Shown here: piece by piece, positions 36,190 through 46,126 of the stretch
Layout of the letters: the number at the start of each line of letters is the position of its first letter
Position numbering within the stretch: the stretch's first letter is position 1
Assembly (NCBI RefSeq): GCF_029889905.1
Contig: NZ_JARANZ010000007.1
Location: 62,001 to 126,000, forward strand
Origin: Chromohalobacter sp. 11-W
GTDB taxonomy: Bacteria > Pseudomonadota > Gammaproteobacteria > Pseudomonadales > Halomonadaceae
Direction of reading: 5' to 3'
DNA length: 64,000 bases
Position numbers and translations under genes: made by a program
Notes under the pieces: generated by a model
Told to the model about the DNA's origin: nothing
What the model saw: only the letters and a program-made list of their open reading frames with translations
Database searches by the model: none

Positions 36190-36816
36190 TTAACGTGCAA
36201 GCTCGGGGTTGAGCGTGTAAGTCCCCACCACGCTGGATTCCTCGATGACATGTCCTTGCATGGCCTCGAGCACTTCATCACCGGTGAACTCGCCCTGTAG
36301 CCCCAGCGAGGCGATATCCAGCGCATAGACGGTGAAGTGATAGCGATGCACCCGCGCGTCGTTCCACGGCGGGCAAGGCCCATCATAGCCCCCATAGATA
36401 CCTTCGAGCTGTTCGTCATCGACGAAGAAGTCCGTGTAGCTGTTGATCCCGCGTACGCCCTTGCCGGTCTCACCCGGTGCCTTGCCCATGGCCACGACGC
36501 CGTCGGCATCTTCGCCTTCGTCGATGCCACTCACCTCCGCTGGAATGTCGATCAATACCCAGTGGTAGAAGTCGGCGCGAGGCAGGTCGGCCGGCACGCT
36601 GCGACCTTCCTGGTTGACGTCGCTAGGATCCGTGGGCGCATCCACATCGACCACCAACAGCGCGAGGCTACGCGTCCCGGCGGGCACATCGTGCCAGCGA
36701 ACACGCGGATTGCGATTGTCGCTGAAACGAAGGTGTTGCTCGGGATCGGGAACGGCGAACGCGAAGCGTTCGGGAATAGGTTCACCGTCGATGATGTCCT
36801 GCACGTCGATGCGCAT
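36190..36816 (-). CDS. YbhB/YbcL family PEBP-like protein
   Basis: 208 residues of the phosphatidylethanolamine-binding-protein (Raf kinase inhibitor-like) family: NRNPRVRWHDVPAGTRSLALLVVDVDAP and FYHWVLIDIPA (ligand-pocket His and Asp), then YGGYDGPCPPWNDARVHRYHFTVYALD. The start at 36816 has GGAGG 7 nt upstream; 55 codons further upstream overlap the neighbouring gene and are rejected. No signal peptide. The biochemical role of bacterial members is unsettled. Confidence 0.9.
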   Translation of the reverse strand: MRIDVQDIIDGEPIPERFAFAVPDPEQHLRFSDNRNPRVRWHDVPAGTRSLALLVVDVDAPTDPSDVNQEGRSVPADLPRADFYHWVLIDIPAEVSGIDEGEDADGVVAMGKAPGETGKGVRGINSYTDFFVDDEQLEGIYGGYDGPCPPWNDARVHRYHFTVYALDIASLGLQGEFTGDEVLEAMQGHVIEESSVVGTYTLNPELAR

Positions 36817-36922
36817 GCGGCTGCCTCCAGGTAGTCCGTGGTGAAGAAGATGACGACCCTCAGTTTGGCACATCCATGAGGTGGTGCGCATAGGACGAAC
36901 GGCGCGCCCATGCGCGATGTCA

Positions 36923-37630
36923 CTAGTGACACAACGAGATGCCGCGCATGCCAAAATGGAAATGGTTGGCATGCGCAGCATTGTAGTCCGGCCCTAGGGT
37001 CGTCCCGAACACATCGCAAGCGCCGTCGCGCACGCGATGCAGGAAATTCGCCGCGTCATCGTCGCCTTCCCAGTTGTCGAGCACGGACACACGGCGTCCG
37101 TCTGCTATCCGAAAGGCCGCCACATCGAGCGCTTCAGCAGTGGCATGGTCGCTGCGGCGAGCATTGTCGCGATGATAGATATTACGGCACGCAAAGCTTC
37201 CTAGATGACGCACCGATTCCACCGGCTCATCGAATACCTCCCGCGCGGCCGGTTGCAGGCGTTGACGTTCGAACAACGACCAAGCCACCGCCAGCGGACA
37301 GCTGGCCACGAAGCTGGCATTGAAACCGACGCCGGTATGCCGCACGCGCACCACGTTTTTAAGCGGACAGCCGGCAATGGGGGTGTAATCCGCCAGCGGC
37401 GTGTAATTCAGCGTTCCGGCAGGCGCGGAGTCGAGAACATTGCGGCATGCCTCGCGATCCCCCTTGAGTTGGCGCAACTTCCACTGCGTGACGGGGGTCA
37501 ACGGGTCTTCGATGTGCAAGGGCTGAAAGGGGTTCCACGCCCGAGGGACTGACCAGATGCCCTTGTCCAGAGCGATACCGGCGGCAATCACGGCGAAACT
37601 CAACACGAGGAAGGCAAGCGACGGCTTCAT
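36923..37630 (-). CDS. Extensin-like C-terminal domain protein
   Basis: 235 residues. An N-terminal signal anchor (LAFLVLSFAVIAAGIAL) is followed by the bacterial extensin-C domain. Conserved features: TGVGFNASFVASCPLAVAW, GSFACRNIYHRDNARRSDHATAEALDVAAFRI (His/Asp pair) and HANHFHFGMRG. The His/Asp layout resembles LAS-type D,D-peptidases, so a periplasmic peptidoglycan role is plausible but unproven. Start at 37630 with GGGAG close upstream. Confidence 0.82.
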   Translation of the reverse strand: MKPSLAFLVLSFAVIAAGIALDKGIWSVPRAWNPFQPLHIEDPLTPVTQWKLRQLKGDREACRNVLDSAPAGTLNYTPLADYTPIAGCPLKNVVRVRHTGVGFNASFVASCPLAVAWSLFERQRLQPAAREVFDEPVESVRHLGSFACRNIYHRDNARRSDHATAEALDVAAFRIADGRRVSVLDNWEGDDDAANFLHRVRDGACDVFGTTLGPDYNAAHANHFHFGMRGISLCH

Positions 37631-37755
37631 GGCGCTCCCGGCATGGTGCAAAGCCTACAGTGTAGAGAACGCCAGCAGTCATATGACGATCATCCTGTGA
37701 GGCATGTGAATTTGATCGATACTGTATGCACCCTCGACCTGAAAGGAGAACCGTC

Positions 37756-38184
37756 ATGCCACGCTGGATTCCACTCGCCTTCATCGCTGGCTTCTTCGCC
37801 GTGCTTTGCTTCCATCAGCCCATGGCGGGCCTGTTGCACGCTTACGCCATCGTGCCATTTGCACCCTATGGCATGACAGCCGTCCCCCCCTTGGGCATTC
37901 CTCAGTGGCTGTCGGCGAGTTTCTGGGGCGGTGTATGGGGCATCGTCATGCTGTGGGTATTCACACGCTTCCACGTCACGACCGGGCTGTGGTGGAAAAG
38001 CGTGTTGTTCGGCGGTATCGCCTTGACACTCGTGGCGCTGTTCATCGTCTTTCCGCTCAAGGGGCGCGGCCTCAACCTCGCCGGGTTCCCCATCGGCTTT
38101 CTGGTCAATGGCGCCTGGGGGATGGGCATCTGGGTCTTTGCACGCTGCTTCGGGCTCTGGAGAGTCTCACCACGGTCAACATGA
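37756..38184 (+). CDS. Conserved membrane protein, function unknown
   Basis: 142 residues with four hydrophobic segments (about 5-22, 45-68, 80-98, 105-130). AAGGAG lies 7 nt before the ATG at 37756; an in-frame ATG 30 nt earlier is less likely. Resembles uncharacterised proteobacterial membrane proteins. It ends one base before the stop of the convergent 60-aa gene. Confidence 0.7.
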   Translation: MPRWIPLAFIAGFFAVLCFHQPMAGLLHAYAIVPFAPYGMTAVPPLGIPQWLSASFWGGVWGIVMLWVFTRFHVTTGLWWKSVLFGGIALTLVALFIVFPLKGRGLNLAGFPIGFLVNGAWGMGIWVFARCFGLWRVSPRST

Positions 38185-38367
38185 TCAGCCCCACAACAAG
38201 GTTATCAGCAACGCCGATACGCCCACGATCAACGCGGTGAGCACGGTGATGCTCACCAGCCGATTCAACCAATCATCGACGCTGCCCCGGGAACGCGCGG
38301 GGCCTCGTCTCTGACGACGAGTGGCACCTTGACGTCGCCGTCTACCTGCTTTGGCCACTTGGGGCAT
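38185..38367 (-). CDS. Small membrane protein with basic N-terminus, 60 aa
   Basis: The first 28 residues are very basic (RRRRQ...RRQRRG), followed by one transmembrane helix (about 36-58, LVSITVLTALIVGVSALLITLLW). GGAG lies 6 nt before the ATG. Converges exactly with the upstream membrane-protein gene. The build, with a positive-inside single helix, looks real, but no family is recognised. Confidence 0.5.
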   Translation of the reverse strand: MPQVAKAGRRRRQGATRRQRRGPARSRGSVDDWLNRLVSITVLTALIVGVSALLITLLWG

Positions 38368-38432
38368 TCCTCACTCCGTGCATGCAATATTGCTTACCAT
38401 AAGAGGTGACGCGCGTTTCCACCAGCGCCAAC

Positions 38433-38464
38433 GTATAACGCCCGGCCAAAGCCGGGCGTTATAC
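38433..38464 (-). terminator. Terminator of the BCCT transporter gene
   Basis: A perfect 14-bp stem (38433-38446 with 38451-38464), 4-nt loop, 19 nt past the BCCT stop on the minus strand. The A/T-rich outer bases GTATAA/TTATAC make it usable in either direction. Confidence 0.75.
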
Positions 38465-38482
38465 GCGTCGTCATGTGAAGTA

Positions 38483-40117
38483 TTACCCGCCTTCACGCGT
38501 ATTGATACGCCGGTTGACCACATTCGGAGCGCGACGATACCGCTCGGCATCGGCCAATGTTTCGGCTTCAAAAGCATCAGCGCCGACCGGGGTCTCACCG
38601 TGACGATGGTACAGCGAGGTCAGCATCGCCTTGCGATCCGCCCGCAACTCCTTGATCAAGACGATAATCATGCCATAGAGAATGAAGGTGAATGGCAAGG
38701 CCGCCAGCACCGCGGCGGATTGCAGACCATTCAAGCCTCCCGCTACTAACAAGGTGAGACAGATCGCAGCGATCAACACACCCCAGATAATCCGCTTCAC
38801 CAAGGGCGGATTCAGCGAGCCGCCATCGGTCATCTGCGAGACGATATACGTCGCCGAGTCTGCGGACGTCACCAGGAAGATGAAGATCAGAAACAGCGCC
38901 ACGACTGACAGAACGTTGGAGAATGGCATCAAGTTGAACATCTGGAACAACGCCACGGTGATGTTGTCAGCGGTTGCCGAGGCCAGCCCGACATCGCCGG
39001 TCAACTCCATATTGAGCGCCGCTCCACCGAAGACGCCGATCCACAGGCAGGCTAGCAGCGGCGGCACGAACAAGACGCCGAACACATATTCCTTGATGGT
39101 CCGCCCGCGCGAGACACGCGCCACGAAAGTTCCCACGAAGGGAGACCAGGCAATGACCCACGCCCAGTAGAAAATCGTCCAATTGCTCGCCCAAGTGTTA
39201 TCGCTATACGGCGCGATACGCAGGCTCATCCCCACGATGTTTTGCAGGTAATCGCCGATGCCTAGAGTGATGGTTTCGAGAATGGCCACGGTCGGGCCAG
39301 TGAACAACACGTAGAACATAAGCGCGAAGCACAGCGCCATGTTGAGGTTGGAGAGGCGCTTGATCCCCTTATCCAGCCCCGACCAGGTGGACGCCATATA
39401 ACACAGGAACATGGCGCCCATGATGATGAATTGCCACTTGATACCTTCTTCGACACCGAATACTTCGTGGAGACCACCGTTGATCTGCAACACCGCTAGG
39501 CCGATGGAGGTCGCTACCCCCATCACGGTCGCGACCACGGCGAACACATCCAGTGCCGGCCCCACCCTGCGCAACTTGGGGCGCTTGGCGGTCATGCTCG
39601 AAAGCACGTTGGACACCAGTCCCGCCTGCCCCTTGCGGAACTGGTAATAGGCGATGATCAACCCCACCACCGAGAACGCCGCCCACTGGTGAATGCCCCA
39701 ATTGAAGAAGCTATATTGAATGGCATAGCGTGCCGCTTCCTCGGTGCCGCCTTCCATGTCACCGTACGGCGGTTCGAGAAAGTGTGTCATCGGCTCGGCC
39801 ATGCCATAGAATACCAACCCGACACCAAATCCCGCCGCCAGCAGCATGCTGATCCACGAGAAAAAGCTGTAGGAGGGCGAGCTATCCTGCGGGCCCAGAC
39901 GGATCTTGCCATACTTGCTGAACGCCAACGTCAGCAGGAACACCACGAACCCGAAGACCGAGAACAGGTAGAACCACCCAAAATAGTGTGAAATGGTTGA
40001 TAATGCCGTCGATGCCGCCTCACCGAAGCCCTCGGGAAAGGCCGCACCAATGGCGACCAGAACCGCAACGATCAGGGCGGAGACGATAAATACGTATTGC
40101 CTTCCAATATTGGCCAT
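38483..40117 (-). CDS. BCCT-family betaine/choline/carnitine transporter
   Basis: 544 residues, 12 transmembrane helices. The signature helix-8 segment WTIFYWAWVIAWSPFVGTFVARVSRGRTI is present, as is the GMAEPMTHF motif. BCCT proteins import compatible solutes such as glycine betaine with Na+ or H+ and are central to osmoadaptation. The C-terminal tail (about 50 residues, Arg-rich) could be regulatory, as in BetP. Exact substrate unclear; betaine is most likely. A large inverted repeat sits in its 5' region. Confidence 0.92.
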   Translation of the reverse strand: MANIGRQYVFIVSALIVAVLVAIGAAFPEGFGEAASTALSTISHYFGWFYLFSVFGFVVFLLTLAFSKYGKIRLGPQDSSPSYSFFSWISMLLAAGFGVGLVFYGMAEPMTHFLEPPYGDMEGGTEEAARYAIQYSFFNWGIHQWAAFSVVGLIIAYYQFRKGQAGLVSNVLSSMTAKRPKLRRVGPALDVFAVVATVMGVATSIGLAVLQINGGLHEVFGVEEGIKWQFIIMGAMFLCYMASTWSGLDKGIKRLSNLNMALCFALMFYVLFTGPTVAILETITLGIGDYLQNIVGMSLRIAPYSDNTWASNWTIFYWAWVIAWSPFVGTFVARVSRGRTIKEYVFGVLFVPPLLACLWIGVFGGAALNMELTGDVGLASATADNITVALFQMFNLMPFSNVLSVVALFLIFIFLVTSADSATYIVSQMTDGGSLNPPLVKRIIWGVLIAAICLTLLVAGGLNGLQSAAVLAALPFTFILYGMIIVLIKELRADRKAMLTSLYHRHGETPVGADAFEAETLADAERYRRAPNVVNRRINTREGG

Positions 40118-40151
40118 GCAGCTATCCTCTTAGTCTCCGACGATACGGCGC

Positions 40152-40229
40152 CTCATGCACCTCCCGGGTTCTTATCACCGAGCTCGGCATGACTGCAATA
40201 ACCCAGGGAACCCAAGCTCGGTGCATGAG
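40152..40229 (-). promoter_or_regulatory. Nested inverted repeat upstream of the BCCT gene
   Basis: CTCATGCACC (40152-40161) pairs with GGTGCATGAG (40220-40229), and GGGTTC (40166-40171) with GAACCC (40208-40213). The centre holds the palindrome CCGAGCTCGG. The 78-nt block lies 35-112 nt upstream of the BCCT ATG and could fold as a long mRNA leader stem or serve as a multi-site operator. Confidence 0.45.
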
Positions 40230-40325
40230 ACCAATCGACAATGATGGCAAAACCAACGCTGCACGACCATAACCGCGATTTATATTTAAGCATATCAACC
40301 ATTAAACTTCATTGAAGAGCCTGTT

Positions 40326-40919
40326 ATGCCGCCTACGAACCGCCTGGCGTCCGCCACCGCCTGGCTTGAGCGTCTCTCGCATTCACGGCACGCCTTGTCG
40401 CTTTTGTTTTTCGCTTCGATGCTGGAAACCCTGCTGGTGCCGATTCCCATCGAAACCATCCTGATTCCCTGGATGCTGGCCCAGCCGCGTCGCAAATGGC
40501 GCCTGGCAAGCGTAGCGCTGGCCGGCAACTTGGCCGCCGCCTGCATCGGTTATGCCCTAGGGGCCTGGGCATTGAATACCTGGGGGACGACGCTCATTCC
40601 TCTATTCGGTGGCCAGGACGCCTATGCCGCCTTTCAAGCGCGGATGGCCAGCGACGGCTTTATGGCCGTGCTCGCGGTGGGCATCATCCCCATCCCCTTC
40701 CAGATCGCCATGCTCGCTGCCGGTTCCAGCGGCTACCCATTTCCGTTTTTCCTGTTGGCCGCCTTGATGGCCCGTGGCGTGCGTTATTTCGGCCTCGCCT
40801 TGCTGGTGCATCTCGCCGGCGACGCCGCCCTGTCATTGTGGCGGCGCCACGCACGCCCCATCGGCGTGCTGGGCATCGCGCTCTTTGGTATCTGGGCTTG
40901 GGCTCAGTTAGCGCCATAA
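40326..40919 (+). CDS. VTT-domain membrane protein (YqaA-like)
   Basis: 197 residues with about five hydrophobic segments. Core VTT/SNARE-associated features: FASMLETLLVPIPIETILIPWML, GNLAAACIGYALG and GIIPIPFQIAMLAAGSSGYPF, including the conserved G-x-x-P motifs of the DedA/YqaA superfamily. GAAGAG precedes the ATG. Divergent from the BCCT gene. Related proteins are thought to act in lipid scrambling or flipping. Confidence 0.82.
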   Translation: MPPTNRLASATAWLERLSHSRHALSLLFFASMLETLLVPIPIETILIPWMLAQPRRKWRLASVALAGNLAAACIGYALGAWALNTWGTTLIPLFGGQDAYAAFQARMASDGFMAVLAVGIIPIPFQIAMLAAGSSGYPFPFFLLAALMARGVRYFGLALLVHLAGDAALSLWRRHARPIGVLGIALFGIWAWAQLAP

Positions 40920-41019
40920 GCAAGTTTCGGAAGCCCCCTTGCCTTGAGTTATGCCCTCGCCATCCCAACAGAAGGGAAATATTGAGGACGCTAACGTTCA
41001 CCCTATCCAAGAGGCCATC

Positions 41020-42015
41020 ATGAGCCGACTCTCGCAAATCCCACTCTCCGTGCTCGATCTCGCGCCGATCTCGCATGACGGCACGCCCGCCGAGACCTTC
41101 GAACGCACGGTCGATCTCGCTCAACTCACCGACACTCTGGGCTACAACCGCTATTGGCTGGCCGAGCATCACAACATCGACGGCATCGCCAGTGCCGCCA
41201 CGTCCTTGCTCATCGGCCATGTCGCAAGCAAGACGCAACGTATCCGCGTGGGCAGTGGTGGCATCATGCTGCCCAATCATCCGCCGCTGGTGGTCGCCGA
41301 ACAGTTCGGCACGCTGGAAACGCTCTACCCCGGTCGTATCGATCTCGGTTTGGGACGCGCCCCCGGCTCCGACGGCGTGACCATGCAGGCCATGCGTCGC
41401 AATCCTCGCGCCGGCGTGAATGACTTCCCCGACCGTCTGGCCGAACTACGCGGTTATCTGGGCGAGGCTCTGCCCGACCAGCGCGTCAAGGCGATTCCCG
41501 GTCAGGGCACGCATGTACCACTCTGGCTGCTGGGCTCCAGCGACTTCAGCGCGCGCCTCGCCGCACAGCTCGGCCTGCCGTTCGCCTTCGCCGGTCAGTT
41601 CGCGCCGGGCTACATGCTCGAGGCCATCCAGCTCTATCGGCAGATGTTCCAGCCCTCCGACGTGCTGGACGCACCCTATGTAATGCTGGGCATCCCGCTG
41701 GTCGCCGCCGACAGCGACGCCCATGCGCAGTATCTGGCCACCACCCAGCAGCAGAAGTTTCTCAACCTGATTCGCGGCAAAAGCACGCGGACCCTGCCGC
41801 CCGTCGAGGCACTCGACTGGTCGTCGCAGGAACGCGCCATGGTCAGCCAGAACCTCGGCGCCTCCATCGTCGGCGGCCCCGATACGATCCGCGATGAACT
41901 CGAGAACTTCCTGGCACATACTCAAGCCGACGAACTCATGATCAACGGTGATTTCTACGACCATGACGACCGCCGTCGCTCGTACGAGATTCTCGCCGAT
42001 GTCTGGAAAGGCTGA
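41020..42015 (+). CDS. Luciferase-like (LLM) flavin-dependent oxidoreductase
   Basis: 331 residues, group 1 of the luciferase-like monooxygenases (YhbW-like). [82 protein letters not shown] and [14 protein letters not shown] are standard F420/FMN-barrel segments. The ATG at 41020 follows AGAGG; earlier in-frame codons are not needed. No linked flavin reductase. Substrate unknown. Confidence 0.88.
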   Translation: MSRLSQIPLSVLDLAPISHDGTPAETFERTVDLAQLTDTLGYNRYWLAEHHNIDGIASAATSLLIGHVASKTQRIRVGSGGIMLPNHPPLVVAEQFGTLETLYPGRIDLGLGRAPGSDGVTMQAMRRNPRAGVNDFPDRLAELRGYLGEALPDQRVKAIPGQGTHVPLWLLGSSDFSARLAAQLGLPFAFAGQFAPGYMLEAIQLYRQMFQPSDVLDAPYVMLGIPLVAADSDAHAQYLATTQQQKFLNLIRGKSTRTLPPVEALDWSSQERAMVSQNLGASIVGGPDTIRDELENFLAHTQADELMINGDFYDHDDRRRSYEILADVWKG

Positions 42016-42040
42016 GTCCCACCAGCCATTTGTGCAGACG

Positions 42041-42066
42041 AAAAGGCCGGCATTCGCCGGCCTTTT
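42041..42066. terminator. Bidirectional terminator between LLM gene and tal
   Basis: AAAAGGCCGGC (42041-42051) and GCCGGCCTTTT (42056-42066), 4-nt loop, with A-run and T-run on the two sides. A textbook bidirectional intrinsic terminator between convergent genes. Confidence 0.88.
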
Positions 42067-42091
42067 TGCGTTCACGCAGAACGACTGCGCG

Positions 42092-43042
42092 TCACCCCAG
42101 ACGTGCGGCGAGCTTCTCTTCGAGAGTCGCCTGATCGTCGGCGAAACGGCGAATGCCCTCGGCGAGCTTCTCGGTCGCCATGGCATCCTGATTGAGCCCC
42201 CAGCGGAACTCGGCTTCATCGATTGGCGCGAGGCGCTCGCTGGCGTCCCCGACATCGCTGATCTTGCGTTCGATGTCGCCTTCCTGGCTCTCGAGTTCCT
42301 CGAGCAGCGCCGGTGAAATGGTCAGGCGGTTGCAGCCGGCCAGTCCCAGGATTTGGCCCTGGGTACGGAAGCTGGCGCCCATGACCACCGTGTCGTAGCG
42401 GTAGCGGCTGGCGATGTCGCAGACCTCACGCACGAACACCACGCCCGGATCTTCCTCCGGCGCGTACTCCTGCCCGGTTTTCTGCTTGTACCAGTCGGTG
42501 ACGCGGCCCACGAAGGGCGAGATCAGATACACCCCGGCGTCGAAGCAGGCACGGGCCTGCGCCTTGGAGAACAGCAGCGTCAAATTGCACTGAATACCTT
42601 CTTTTTCGAGCTGCTCGGCGGCACGAATGCCCTCCCAGGTGGAGGCCAGCTTGATCAGCACGCGTTCACGGCCGATCCCGTGCTGCTCGTAAAGCTCGAT
42701 GAGACGATGCGCCTTCTTGATGCTCGCCTCGCGATCAAAGGACAGCTTGGCAGCCACTTCCGTGGACACGCGCCCCGGAATCAGTTGCGTGATCTCGCTA
42801 CCAATGGCGACGGATAAACGATCCACTGCCTCGTCGACTCGGGCCTGGGGGTCGGCGATATCAGTCTTGACCTGCGCTAGCGTCTCGTCGATCAGCGTTT
42901 GATAGCCGGGCAGCTCGAAGGCCTTGAGGATCAGCGAAGGATTGGTCGTGGCATCGTGCGGCTGATAGCGCTTGATCGCCTCGAGATCGCCGGTATCGGC
43001 GACTACCATCGAAAGTTGCTTGAGAGCCTCGAGTTGCGTCAT
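42092..43042 (-). CDS. tal: Transaldolase
   Basis: 316 residues, TalB type. Schiff-base Lys131 lies in [23 protein letters not shown] (30-39) is the N-terminal signature. It transfers a dihydroxyacetone unit between sedoheptulose-7-P and glyceraldehyde-3-P. It is the last gene of the polyol operon, downstream of xylulokinase (39-nt gap), where it would process xylulose-5-phosphate through the pentose phosphate pathway. Confidence 0.96.
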   Translation of the reverse strand: MTQLEALKQLSMVVADTGDLEAIKRYQPHDATTNPSLILKAFELPGYQTLIDETLAQVKTDIADPQARVDEAVDRLSVAIGSEITQLIPGRVSTEVAAKLSFDREASIKKAHRLIELYEQHGIGRERVLIKLASTWEGIRAAEQLEKEGIQCNLTLLFSKAQARACFDAGVYLISPFVGRVTDWYKQKTGQEYAPEEDPGVVFVREVCDIASRYRYDTVVMGASFRTQGQILGLAGCNRLTISPALLEELESQEGDIERKISDVGDASERLAPIDEAEFRWGLNQDAMATEKLAEGIRRFADDQATLEEKLAARLG

Positions 43043-43081
43043 GGCAAATATCCTGTAACGAAAAGGGTCATGGGTCGCGTC

Positions 43082-44578
43082 TCATGGCGCGACGTCGTAG
43101 CGTTCGGCCAGCGCCTGACGGTAACGCTGGTAGAGTTCCTGATAACGGCGCACCGGTTCGCCACGCGGGCGGGTCAAGGTATCGAGATCCACCTCGACGA
43201 GCCGTTCGGTCAGTGCCGCCAATGACTCGCCCCGCCCACGCGTCTGGGTATCGCACCAGGCAGCCTGAATCGCACCGCCCAAGGCAGCAGCCTCGGTAAT
43301 GCGTGGACAGATCACGTCGACATCCAGCACGTCGGCAACGATTTGGCGCCAGACGGCACTCTTGGCGCCACCGCCGACCAGACGGACTTGGCTGGCCTGC
43401 GATGCCAGCTCGCCCAAGCGTTCGAACCCATAGCGTAGCCCGAACGTCGTCCCTTCGACTACCGCGCGACACAGATTGTCCGCGGTCGTGTTGAGACTCG
43501 TCATGCCCTCGAAGCTGGCGGTGGCATGCGGCAGCGCCGGGACGCGCTCGCCATTGAAAAAAGGCAACGCCATGACGCCCTCGGCGCCCAGCGGAGCCTG
43601 GGCCACGCGCTCTCCGAAGGTCGCCAGATCGAAACCGAACAGCTCGCGAACCTTGGTTGTCGCCGAGGTCACGTTCATGGTGCAGATAAGCGGCAGCCAC
43701 CCGCCGTGACTGGCGCAGAAATTGGCAACCTGGGCGTCCTCGGCCTCCATCGGCGCGGCCGAATGCGCGTATACGGTCCCCGAGGTGCCCAGGCTCAGGG
43801 TCACCATGCCAGGGGCGATGTTGCCGGTGCCGATGGCCGCCATCATGTTGTCGCCGCCGCCGCTGGACACCAGTACGTCATCGCCGAGGCCCAGCAGGCG
43901 CGCGACTTCGGGCCGCACCGTGCCCACTGGGGCGTGAGAGTCGATCAAACGCGGCAATACCGCTTCCGGCGAGAGTTCAGGCGCCATGGTCTGGAACACG
44001 TCATGACGCCAACTGCGCGTGCGGGTATCGAAATACCCAGTACCGGAGGCGTCGCCGCACTCAGCGACGCGCTCGCCGGTCAGCCAGAAGTTCAGATAGT
44101 CGTGGGGCAATAACAACGTGGCGATACGCCGGTAGGCGTCCGGATGCGTATCGCGCAACCAGGTGACTTTCGAGGCCGTATAGCCGGTTTGAAGCACCAG
44201 CCCCAGCTTGTCCAGGCAGCCTTCTCGACCACCCAAGCGCTCTATCAGCGTCTCGTTGTGCAGTGCCGTTTCGGTATCGCACCATAGTTTCGCGGGATGC
44301 AGCGGTTGCCCGTCCACATCCAGCGCGACCATGCCGTGCTGCTGCCCTGAGACACCGATGGCACGGATGTCGCGCGCGTCGATCCGCGCCTCGCTCACCG
44401 CCTCATGGAACGCCTCGGTCAAGGCCGTGACCCATTCACCCACGTGCTGTTCACGCTTGCCGTTATCGCCTTCGATCAGATGATGCGGACGACTCGCCTC
44501 TCCCAGAATCGCCGCATGCTCGATATCGACCACCACGACCTTAGTGCTCTGCGTTCCACAATCAACGCCAACGTACAT
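43082..44578 (-). CDS. xylB: Xylulokinase
   Basis: 498 residues of the FGGY kinase family. VGVDCGTQSTKVVVVD (phosphate 1), GVSGQQHGMVALD (substrate site), NFWLTGERVAECGDASGTGYFD and GGGAKSAVWRQIVADV (adenosine site) are all present. It phosphorylates D-xylulose, which in this operon could come from D-arabitol oxidation by the neighbouring polyol dehydrogenase. Lies between mannitol dehydrogenase and transaldolase. Confidence 0.93.
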   Translation of the reverse strand: MYVGVDCGTQSTKVVVVDIEHAAILGEASRPHHLIEGDNGKREQHVGEWVTALTEAFHEAVSEARIDARDIRAIGVSGQQHGMVALDVDGQPLHPAKLWCDTETALHNETLIERLGGREGCLDKLGLVLQTGYTASKVTWLRDTHPDAYRRIATLLLPHDYLNFWLTGERVAECGDASGTGYFDTRTRSWRHDVFQTMAPELSPEAVLPRLIDSHAPVGTVRPEVARLLGLGDDVLVSSGGGDNMMAAIGTGNIAPGMVTLSLGTSGTVYAHSAAPMEAEDAQVANFCASHGGWLPLICTMNVTSATTKVRELFGFDLATFGERVAQAPLGAEGVMALPFFNGERVPALPHATASFEGMTSLNTTADNLCRAVVEGTTFGLRYGFERLGELASQASQVRLVGGGAKSAVWRQIVADVLDVDVICPRITEAAALGGAIQAAWCDTQTRGRGESLAALTERLVEVDLDTLTRPRGEPVRRYQELYQRYRQALAERYDVAP

Positions 44579-44641
44579 GCTCTCTCCTTCGGCTGCATCG
44601 CATTCCCCGGTGGGGCATCGAGTATCCGCCCCTTGGCCACG

Positions 44642-46126
44642 TTACGACATACGACCCTCGACCAAGTCATGCAATGTCGCGCGTGCTCCATCTGCATGCA
44701 AGGAGGCAAGCGCCTGGAGGTAAGCGTCGCGGAAACGTGTCTCTTTCGCCAGGTCGCCGAACAAAGCATGCTGCTCGATGAACGCCGTTGGGTAGTCGCG
44801 ATTGTCACCGGCAACCGCCATCAAACGCTCCTTGAGACGATCGACGATCTCGATCGGTTGGCCTTGTTCATCGACCCCTTCAACATAGCGCGCCCAACTG
44901 GCTACCACGGCGGCACTACGCTGGATCTCTCCGCCTCGCTCGAGTTGCTCGCGAATCACCGGCAGCAGCCACTTGGGAATGCGATCCGAGCTTTCTGCAC
45001 AAAGCCGCGCCAGGGTGTCCTTGATCTCGGGGTTGGCAAAGCGCTCGATCAGCGTGTGCTTGTAAGCGTCAAGATCCACACCCGGCACCGGCGCCAACGT
45101 CGGCGTGGCCTCACGATTCATGTAATCGAGCAGGAAGTCGACGAACAGCGGATCCTGGCACACCTCATGGGCGTAGCGGTAACCAGCAAGATACCCGAAG
45201 TAAGTCAGTGCCTGATGGCTGGCGTTGAGCAGGCGCAGCTTCATCAGTTCATAGGGCACGACGTCGTCGACCATTTGCACGTCGACTCGCTCGTAGGGCG
45301 GGCGCCCTTCGGGGAAGCGATCCTCGAGGACCCATTGAGTGAAGGGCTCGCAGACCACTGGCCACTGATCTTCGACGTCGAAACGCTCGACGAGCGCGGC
45401 GCTATCATCAGGCGTCGTCACCGGCGTGATGCGATCGACCATGGCATTGGGAAAGCAGACCTGGGTGTCGACCCAACTGCCCAACTCACCATCCAATGCA
45501 CGCGCATGAGCGGTAAACATCTTGCGGGCGACATCGCCGTTACCCTCGATGTTGTCGCAGGACATCACCGTGAACGGCGCGATACCGCGTTCACGCCGCC
45601 GCTTGAGCGCCGCAACGACCAACCCGAAGGTGGTGCGCGGGGCCTCGGGCGTCGCCAGGTCCTGGCGTACCTCGGGTGTCGTGAGATCATACTCGCCGGT
45701 GATGTGATCGACGTTGTAACCGCCTTCGGTCACCGTCAACGAGACGATGCGAATCGCCGGGTCGCTCATGGTTTCGATGACCACATCGGGGGCCTCGGGC
45801 GCGTACAGATAATCGACGATCGAGCCGATGACACGGGCGTCGTACTGCCCGTCGGGGTGCTTGACCATCAACGTGTAGAGGTGGTCCTGCTCTGCCAGAG
45901 CATCGCGCATACGCACATCGCCCGGCATCAAGCCCACGCCGATGATCCCCCAGTCCAGCGCCTCGCCACGGTTCATCAGCGTGTCCAGATACATGGCCTG
46001 ATGGGCACGGTGGAACCCGCCGACACCGATGTGCACGATGCCCGGCGTCACGCTATCGCGATCATAGGCAGGCACGGCGATATCGGATGCTAAATGTTGC
46101 AGGTTGTCGTTATTGAGTCGGGTCAT
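44642..46126 (-). CDS. Mannitol 2-dehydrogenase family polyol dehydrogenase
   Basis: 494 residues, long-chain mannitol dehydrogenase family. The N-terminal Rossmann segment is IVHIGVGGFHRAHQAMY; the catalytic Lys region is KLRLLNASHQALTYFGYLAG, preceded by FPNAMVDRITP. It oxidises D-mannitol to D-fructose and often D-arabitol to D-xylulose, NAD-dependent. Its start overlaps the upstream kinase gene by 17 nt. Fits the role of MtlK/MtlD in polyol operons. Confidence 0.93.
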   Translation of the reverse strand: MTRLNNDNLQHLASDIAVPAYDRDSVTPGIVHIGVGGFHRAHQAMYLDTLMNRGEALDWGIIGVGLMPGDVRMRDALAEQDHLYTLMVKHPDGQYDARVIGSIVDYLYAPEAPDVVIETMSDPAIRIVSLTVTEGGYNVDHITGEYDLTTPEVRQDLATPEAPRTTFGLVVAALKRRRERGIAPFTVMSCDNIEGNGDVARKMFTAHARALDGELGSWVDTQVCFPNAMVDRITPVTTPDDSAALVERFDVEDQWPVVCEPFTQWVLEDRFPEGRPPYERVDVQMVDDVVPYELMKLRLLNASHQALTYFGYLAGYRYAHEVCQDPLFVDFLLDYMNREATPTLAPVPGVDLDAYKHTLIERFANPEIKDTLARLCAESSDRIPKWLLPVIREQLERGGEIQRSAAVVASWARYVEGVDEQGQPIEIVDRLKERLMAVAGDNRDYPTAFIEQHALFGDLAKETRFRDAYLQALASLHADGARATLHDLVEGRMS

